Assembly (NCBI GenBank): GCA_033239125.1
Contig: BSWB01000002.1
Coordinates: 110,956,443-111,020,442 of the forward strand
From: Fagopyrum homotropicum
Taxonomy: Eukaryota; Streptophyta; Magnoliopsida; Caryophyllales; Polygonaceae
Reading direction: 5' to 3'
Length of the DNA: 64,000 bases
Of the stretch, positions 56,929 to 64,000 are shown piece after piece. The notes beneath the pieces are model-generated. The model worked only from the letters and a program-made list of their open reading frames with translations, was not told the DNA's origin and ran no database searches. The first letter of the stretch is position 1. The number at the start of each line of letters is the position of its first letter. A program made the position numbers and the translations under genes.

Positions 56929-59900
56929 ACTAATCCCCCTAAAAACAAGTTTCGTCCCGAAATTTGATAACGTAAAACTCTCTGTAAGAACTCGGTAACC
57001 ACTCGAAACCGTAAAGTGCAACTGCCTAATCGATAACTATCACCTACTCGTATAGCCACGTCAAGACCTCGCAAGGCATGCATACATAATCGTATGAACC
57101 ACATAACACATAGAACGCTCGGGGCACCCAACACATAAAACACACATGTACACACTTCCCAACCCATCGGCCGACTCGATGTAACTAGGTCATCCTAAAA
57201 ACTCCAACAAGGATACTGTCTCACATCCTCCCAGTAGCCTCATCGGCCCTTGTCTACCACTAGATAAACATGACTAACAATATACATGTATTTCATCGAT
57301 CGTCATACCTGAAATCTGGCGAACATCCCCTCCTCTCGGTGGCCATGCCACCCGGTCAACCACTTTCCAACTCCCGTCAATACCTCCAAAAAGGTCCGAT
57401 ATGTTGGAACCCAACTCCCTTCCAATGACCAACACGTACGACGCCTCGCGTCCATGATACTCTTAACTCGACTCACCTCTTATCCGAACCCATGAGGTCC
57501 GTACCTCTTTTCGGTACATACTTTCTCGTGACTTAGCTTGTCTAGCATCTACCTTTGGACCGCTGCTACTCAAGCAAGGTCATCACGTATTTGTTAAGCT
57601 AAACTTACATATACTCACCAAATCTAACATCACAAGGTGCTGCACTTCCGTCCACAACTTGCTTCGAACAAGGCCATCACAACGGTACCTCTCACAGTCA
57701 TAACGATAACTCAACCCAAGGGAAGGTTTTAGGTCTACCTTTACCCCCTTAACTTGCACACATACTCACTACCTGGCATCGACTTGGCACCCAAGCCCTT
57801 TATACCCCCCAACTATCTAAGGGTGAAACTGTCATGAAAGACATTTGGTCTCTTATGCGGCACGATTCTGCCACCCACACTTTTTGAAACGAACGCTCCT
57901 CTCGATACGAGACTATGTTACTCCCAAGTAACTTCACTAACCTGTAGCATATTCCACTTCTAGCGACTCATCGGCCCCATATTTCTATAGGGTGTAAATA
58001 CATTATCTCCATCGGTTGGTCCACAATGAACCCAACACGACGCAACCGTTACATGGTCTCAAACCAGTATCAATCTCCTTGGAGGTATCTTACCAATCCC
58101 ACTACATGACTCGCGGTGGATGAAGTTTCCTTTTTCGTATTATGGTGCTCAACCAGACTTGATGGTGGTTCACATAAGGGTTATGTACTTAGCCACCTCT
58201 ACCTTAAGCCCGTCTCACTTATGTGAATATCCTAAACCGGATATCTCTCACCAACGCCATGGTCTCAACAAACCATCAGCCCATCAAGGTAACTATGGGG
58301 TCTCTCCTCGTAACCTTCTACCCTAGATCCTTCTCAAAGCCCTTCAAAGACCATCTTCGACTAATGTCCTTAACCATCTTTAACTATCGCCTCTGCGGGG
58401 TACTCAACTCTTGTTGAATGAGTATACATACACGTATCATACTCTTATTGTTCATACATGCCTAGCTTGTTACTCTGTAGCTAAATCGACACCACCATAA
58501 GCACGCGTCCCAAAGGGGATAACCTTCGACCTTGAGTCGATCATTCTTCCTACATACCCGCATATGTCTACATACACACGAAACCTCTCTTATTATTTCA
58601 TACGCATCCCAAACCCCGCTTGGATGTATTCTTAATATCATTCCATCCCCATAACTCGATGTTTGTCTCAAATCATTCACCTCTTCTGTACTGTCAAAAC
58701 TTCACGGATACGTCTCGGGTCCCACGACCCATCCACTTCTTTAGAAGGGAAGAAAATGTCAAAATCATCCCGCAACTTGGCGGTTATGTCCCATCAGTTT
58801 ATGTGCTTCATATCTCCTCCACATACCTTGAAGGTATTACCGAAATTATCATCTCGTTCTCAACTGATCTACCGGATCTTCTCAACCGGCTACGTCTCTT
58901 AGGAGGTCACCTCGGACGCCCAACCCGTCTAGATAACTCTAGTTATCCTCTTATCCTTCATAACTAGTATCCTTGTCGTCCCATGACAAGCCCATTCCCC
59001 TCAATTCTGAGAGTACAACAAGGCGTCGTCAAATCCAATCATAAGAATAATTAGCGCAATTCAAGTATCATAACTGTCATAACTCCCTTAGGTTAGGGTC
59101 CACCTTGGAGCAGTCCGAACAACACAAATGCTGACTTCATCGTAACACGATTTCGAAACCGATGGATACTCATCTGTGTAAACTCTCAACTCATCAATCG
59201 CACTTCCGACTTCAATGAATTCACTACACTTGTATTGACCATATTGGCCCTGAATGCCGCCTCATAAAGGTTCTTTCTTCTCTTCATCCAAAACTGATAC
59301 TGTCTCGACTCTAAGTCAATCTAATCAAACATCGCACTCACATGCCACTAGTCTAAACGAGCCATCCACTACAAAGAGGGCACCCTTACTCGTCGTTCAC
59401 CAAGCATATCCCTTGGAAGTCAAAGTACAATTTCCCGACTCATACATTTCCTAAAAACTCAAATCAGAATGCTGTGAAGGAAAGACTGGAAGAATTCCCC
59501 ATTCCTATCACGGGTTTCTGATTCATGATCCCCCAAGTACTACTACCTTAAGCTTATAGCTTACAACGCTACTGTAGCTATGGTCTTTCGTTCCACACCG
59601 TAGCCTTCATGGCTCCTTTGGTGAGTCTAACAACTTTGACTCATCTCTTGTTCGCGTCACTTATCGTCCGTTCCTTAGAACGTAATATCATGCATCTCCT
59701 TTCCATATCTTCCCATTTGCTTAAAGCAACTTGGGAAACTTCGCTTTCCTCTAGATTCCACTAGGTCCTTATGTGCTTACACCCTTAAGGTTCTAATCTG
59801 CGCCATTCCTCCATATACCACAACTAGAGACCTATAAAGGTCGCAAAAAGGGGCGTTATCATCCCTCTTCGGGAGGCCTATTACCGTCACTTGCTTAAAC

Positions 59901-60153
59901 CATTTAACATTATAGTGTGCAAGACAATTACGCTTCTGTTGATGTACCTCTTACAATTGACATCTGACCATAGGGAAAACTCCAAGCTTTTGTTATTGTT
60001 CCTTTGTAGTCTTCACTTGAGGTTATACCTCCCGTCTACAACTTTTCCATGGTAACCCGTATTTAATGCGTTCTCGGTCATCACCAATAAGCTTGTAGTT
60101 GACCCTCTCTAAGGTCAACGACTTACCAATCCTATTGACTGAATGTATTTCTA
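56929..60153 (-). other. Probable decayed internal region of element D
   Basis: Follows LTR D on its internal side. No pol block could be recognised with confidence on either strand; reading frames are short and scattered. It is assigned to D only by position and by the pre-LTR motif. It could include unrelated insertions. Confidence 0.4.
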
Positions 60154-61662
60154 TGATCGTCTATACCCAATCAAAAGTAAATCCCGACTTAGCACTAAAA
60201 CAAGTATAGTGGTTAAGTAAGGGTCGAACCCAAGAGAGTTAAGGTGTTTTATTAGATGCAATTATTGATTATAGGAACAAGTAACAAGGGGGGGGGGGCT
60301 TTGGTTAAATTGATGCACAAAAACTTATGAAAACGAATAACGCAACAAGTGAGACAATAATGGGTGAATTTACACTAGGTTGATTCTAAGCATGCAATTG
60401 CTACTTTGGTGAGTTCCTTTTTCAAGTTCTCAAGTAATCTCCCGTCTCGAGCATATATATGTGTTGAGCCAACCGGCATCAACACAACTTAACAGGTTAG
60501 TGTTCTGTAAACCTACAAGAACAAATAACAAGTTAGCTTTCAAACAAAGACTAAGGGATATAAAGAAAAGATTAAAACCGTTAAGCTTATCTTTATATTT
60601 GTGTTCCTTTTCTTTAAGTAATTACAACCCGTTATTACTTAAAGTTTACTACTAGATTAAAGACCCGAACCCGGAACCTATTAATCCTAGTTCTTTGCAT
60701 GCACTTTAGAACCTAAGGTGATCAATCTCAAGTAATAGTAAAACATGCAATTAGACAATTAAGATCAAGGAAACACAAAGCATTACTAAATGAAAACTTA
60801 TATTAAAAAACTTACAACCAAAGTAACAACGCAGCTTCAAACCAACCCAATGTAGCAAGGGAGTTAGCAACTCATTACAATGGAAGTGAAAACTGATTTC
60901 TAAGTGGAAAATAATGGATAACAAGTTGGATGATTCTAGCAATCAACCAAGGCCTATTTATACTACAAAAGACACTAAATAGGAGTAAATGGCCGGCCCA
61001 AAACAACCACCTTTAATGTCATAAAGGTGGTGTAAACAGCCGGAGTAAAGCTTCTGTCGTTGAACCGCAGGGGCGGCCTTCAGCTCCGCAGGGGCGGTGA
61101 AGGCAAAAACGCTTGATCTTCTTCTTTACCACAGGGGCGGCTACGCAATTCCGTAGGGGCAGATTCTTCAATGCTCTTCAAATGCCTGACCTTACAACTT
61201 CCTGCCGTTTTTGATGCCAAGCCGCCGGGGCATCCCGATGTCAACGCATGGACGGTGACATATACTCTTCACCTTCCAACTCCCAGGTTGAGGCGCAGGC
61301 AGAGGCACAGGGGAATGCGTCAGGGCGTTGGTCTTCGCTTTCTTCAGGGCAAGTCACCGCAGGGGTGCCAGGGGTTGACGCAGGGGCGGTGACAGTCTTC
61401 GTGGCTGGCGCTGGCGAAGGCGCAGGGAGCGCTCCGGAGTAAGATGTCACCCGCATGGGCGGTGACAAGGCTCCGCGGGGGCGGTGAAGAAACAAAAGCT
61501 TTGATTCGTGAACGATCTTCACTCCTAATTGCTTATAACTCCTTCCTTAGCTTCTTTTAGTCTTCTTCTTCTGGACCAAGGAGTTAGTAGCATAAACCGA
61601 CACAAATGCAATAAAAAGACTCTAAAAACTATCCTAAATGATTGTGATTCCATCACCTATCA
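60154..61662 (-). repeat. 3' LTR of Athila-type element E
   Basis: On the minus strand it starts TGATAGGTGATGG at 61662 and ends GGGTATAGACGATCA at 60154. The start resembles the A/B LTR start (TGATAGC). A polypurine-like GTCTAAGTATGGGAGAGTT precedes it at 61681-61663; A and B have ACAAGTATGNGATATTT-type sequence there. The inner part carries many CCGCAGGGGCGG copies (61065-61500). A run of nine to ten G is at about 60289-60298. The left end is inferred from the CA terminus. Confidence 0.75.
61065..61490. repeat. GC-rich hairpin motifs in LTR E
   Basis: Copies of CCGCAGGGGCGG(C/T) or one-step variants at about 61065, 61086, 61131, 61151, 61378, 61451 and 61471. The reverse complement GCCGCCCCTGCGG is the same motif as the cluster in LTR D. 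Confidence 0.85.
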
Positions 61663-62475
61663 AACTCTCCCATACTTAGACCTTTTACTCGTCCCGAGTA
61701 AAACAAATGACAATAACTAGACTCAAAGGTCTCAGGAAGCATGGGCAAGCAGAAAAGATAATGAAAACAAAAGAAAAGCCAAGAAAGAAAGAAGGAGAGA
61801 AGGGGAAATGTGAGAAAAAGGTGAGAAACTACCATCCTTATTGCTCCAAGAGTGGCCTACCCGGACAACCTCCTTATGACTCCCCTTCTTATGTCGCCAA
61901 ATGCCAGAAGGGAAACCTACATTCGGTGTCGCTCATTTTGTCAAGGTGCCCTTTTGGGTTTTCACCTTGCCACTCTTCTTCTTTTCTTTGATGATCTCAC
62001 TTTGAACTCATATCCCTCAAGTCCAATTTTGCACCAACCTAAGGTTGGTCGGACTACCTTCTTTTTGCCTAAACGGCCCTTTCGGGTTTTCGGTTTATCC
62101 AAGGATTTTCATGCCTTTTTTATTTTCTTTGGCTTTTTCTCTTTTTTTTTTAAAATTTTTTTTGTATGAATAACAAACTTCATAAGATTCAAATGCAAAA
62201 ACTCGAATGAAACTATACATGCAATGATATGTCCCTCCCCCATACTTGAAGATCACTTTGCCCTCAAAGTGGAAATGAGGCAAAGATATATGCGGGAAAG
62301 AGAAGTATACCACTCAGTGGGATGGTCCAGCTGGACCATCCGGACCCTCCTCCGGTGGGTATGGAAAGTGGCTAAAGAAGTGCTCTTGCCGGCGGTAGAT
62401 GTCATCAATGCGGTCTTGCTGGGCATCCATCCGACGACCAAAAGAGGTCTCAAAGCTGGCCTGCCAAGCCAGCTA
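61663..62475 (-). other. Element E spacer between the extra ORF and the 3' LTR
   Basis: Non-coding by position. Contains a T-rich tract at about 62118-62165 and the polypurine tract next to the LTR. Short frames here have no recognisable similarity. Confidence 0.6.
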
Positions 62476-63678
62476 CTAAGCCTCCAGCTGCTGCTGCTGG
62501 GCCGCCTGCCAAGCCTCTTGCCTCTGGTCAAAGTGGGAGGTCATGGAGGTGGCAAAACTCAACTGCCAGCTCTGCTGCTGCTCCAGCATAGTCCTTTGGT
62601 AGTCAGATTGCCATGTCCGGTGCTGGGTGGTCATAGCCGCCATCTGAGCCTGAAGGCTCGCAAGGGCTGGATCCTCCTCTGGTGCCGCAGTGAGCATCTC
62701 CTCGTCGTTGGGGATGGGCATGTGCTCGTCCGGATGAGCCCGGCTGGAGCTCGCAGCATGCCTCTCCACAAAGGCCACTAGCGGCCTCCTCGGCACGAAG
62801 GGATATGCCGCAATGTAGAGCTCAGAGAGCTCATCGCCGAATGGTAAAGGCCGAGGGAGGTAAGTGTGGTGGCTCCCATCTGTAAGGGAGATCCAAAATA
62901 GGTTCTCCCCATCCCGTCGGAGGAGCTTTCACCTCCTAAGCATCCACTCAGTGTAAAGGAGAGCCTCCAACCCGTCCTCTAGCTTGGACAGGTCCATCAC
63001 CTGTGAGGCGATCAAGGAGATTACCCCACCGCCGACAATGTCCCTCGGCTCGTTCCTCCTAATCCGCTTCAAAGTGGCAAGGAAGAGGGACAGCCAATCC
63101 ATCACCTTCTCGCTCATCGGAAGGCAGGAGTGGAGTAGTGGAAGGTCCTTGAGGGCGACCTTGTTCTCCTCTTTGTGTCCACAAAAGACACTCATGAGGA
63201 TCTTGGAGATGAGCCTCAAGCAAGGGTGAGTGAGTTTGTTGGAGTACTCACCCCCTGCATGGAACTCTGACCCGGTAGCTGCCTGCCAAAACTCGCACAG
63301 GTCCGGGGTTGGGACTGGCTCCCACCAGTTCTCGGAGGGGTTGAGAGTCACCCCAAAAGCCTCCTGTATCTGATGGTAATGAAGTGTGTATTTCACCTTG
63401 TTGAACTTGAAGGTGAGTCCGATACACACATGATCCTCATTCTCCATTGTGAAGGTGGAGATAAACTGTCTATTGAGCTCGGGATATGTTGGAGCACTCC
63501 GCTGTAAGAAGTCTCCGAGCCCAGCATTGGCCAAGAAGGACTGCATGCTCTCCAGCATGCCAAGCTTCTCCAATGTAGGAACGTGTAAGAATCGAGTTGC
63601 GTACACAACTCGATCCTGTACGATCCTATACCTCTCTTTCTCAGCTTCGGTCATTTTGTATTTCCTTTGCGGCTCCAT
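62476..63678 (-). pseudogene. Athila-type extra ORF of element E
   Basis: A frame from ATG at 63678 (MEPQRKYKMTEAEKERYR) to 62476, with one in-frame TGA at 62929-62931. It shares the layout of the A and B copies: VVYATRFLHVPTLEKLGMLE, NAGLGDFLQRSAPTYPELNR, KVKYTLHYHQIQEAFGVTLN, then RDIVGGGVISLIASQVMDLS and a Gln-rich C-terminus (EQQQSWQLSF, AAQQQQLEA). Similarity to A and B is clear in pattern but low in identity, so E belongs to a different family of the same lineage. Function in the element is not established. Confidence 0.8.
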
Positions 63679-64000
63679 TCTAGTATTTAATTTAGAAAAG
63701 GAATAAAAAATTTGCAAAAATAAGGAGAGGAAACGAACCCTCTGTTGTGTTTTCCGCAGAGGCGGCTGAAGTAGGCGCAGGGGCGGCGAGGCGCAGGTGC
63801 GGGAGCTTGCAGGCGCAGGGGTGGGAGAAGTGCAAAGGGAGAATTTTGGGAAGCGACGAAGGAGGTGGTGCTCCGTTCCGGGGACTGCTTTGTTGGTGTA
63901 GGCGTCGCCGGAGGTGGAGCAAGATTGGAGTTTGTGGTGGGAGGTGAAAGAGTTTGGAGGGAGGAAGGTGGATCTGGTTAGGGTGGCGCAGGGCCGTCTC
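63679..64000 (-). other. Element E region upstream of the extra ORF
   Basis: GC-rich DNA with several copies of GCAGGGGCGGC or variants (about 63754-63825). It corresponds in position to the palindrome-rich spacer between pol and the extra ORF in A and B. Pol of E would lie beyond the right edge. Confidence 0.55.

Noticed and set aside
1..64000. tRNA, rRNA or other structural RNA genes
   Set aside because: No tRNA-like or rRNA-like sequence was recognised; the tRNA matches seen are primer-binding sites of retroelements only.

Overview
The window is nuclear DNA of a flowering plant, most likely a eudicot. Two kinds of evidence support this: an intronless plant-type 3-ketoacyl-CoA synthase gene and a 13-exon GCN5-type histone acetyltransferase gene with plant-like sequence, and plant-only retrotransposon lineages (Athila, chromodomain Ty3/gypsy, Ty1/copia). 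I cannot name the species.

Layout. 1-280: first exon of an unidentified minus-strand gene that runs off the left edge. 1234-2580: 3-ketoacyl-CoA synthase (minus). 4.7-11.1 kb: intergenic DNA with two decayed Ty1/copia pieces, a 199-bp Mutator-like MITE with 9-bp target duplication, and a 2.3-kb element with terminal inverted repeats of about 290 and 390 bp. 12427-20858: the GCN5/HAG1 gene (minus). All 13 exons could be placed with GT/AG borders and matching phases, giving 547 codons. Its large introns hold a hAT MITE (8-bp TSD), a 713-bp non-autonomous Helitron and an antisense Ty1/copia relic.

From about 22 kb to the right edge no host gene was recognised; the DNA is nested LTR retrotransposons. 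An old chromovirus-like element (F, plus) is interrupted in its gag by an Athila-type element (B, minus, 25420-48164, TSD AGGAT). B is interrupted in the RNase H part of its pol by a second member of the same family (A, plus, 31217-42312). To the right lie a complete LTR and a decayed chromodomain Ty3/gypsy element (C, plus). C's 3' LTR is cut by a long minus-strand LTR (D). The D stretch is followed by an Athila-type element (E, minus) that leaves the window.

Main points from the hunt. (1) A and B share an integrase-less pol with the same junction and share a stop codon in the protease region, so they look like a trans-mobilised family. (2) The right LTR of A is followed by the untranslated spacer and part of the primer-binding site and there is no target duplication, which suggests capture of an unprocessed cDNA without integrase. 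(3) Several unrelated elements carry many copies of short hairpin-forming motifs: CTCG-NN-CGAG in A, B and F; GCCGC-CCCT-GCGGC in D and E; TGGAG-N10-CTCCA in C; CCTTGAAA-N4-TTTCAAGG in the long-TIR element. These motifs are the least explained signal in the window. Domain calls rest on reading motifs by eye; no database search was possible.
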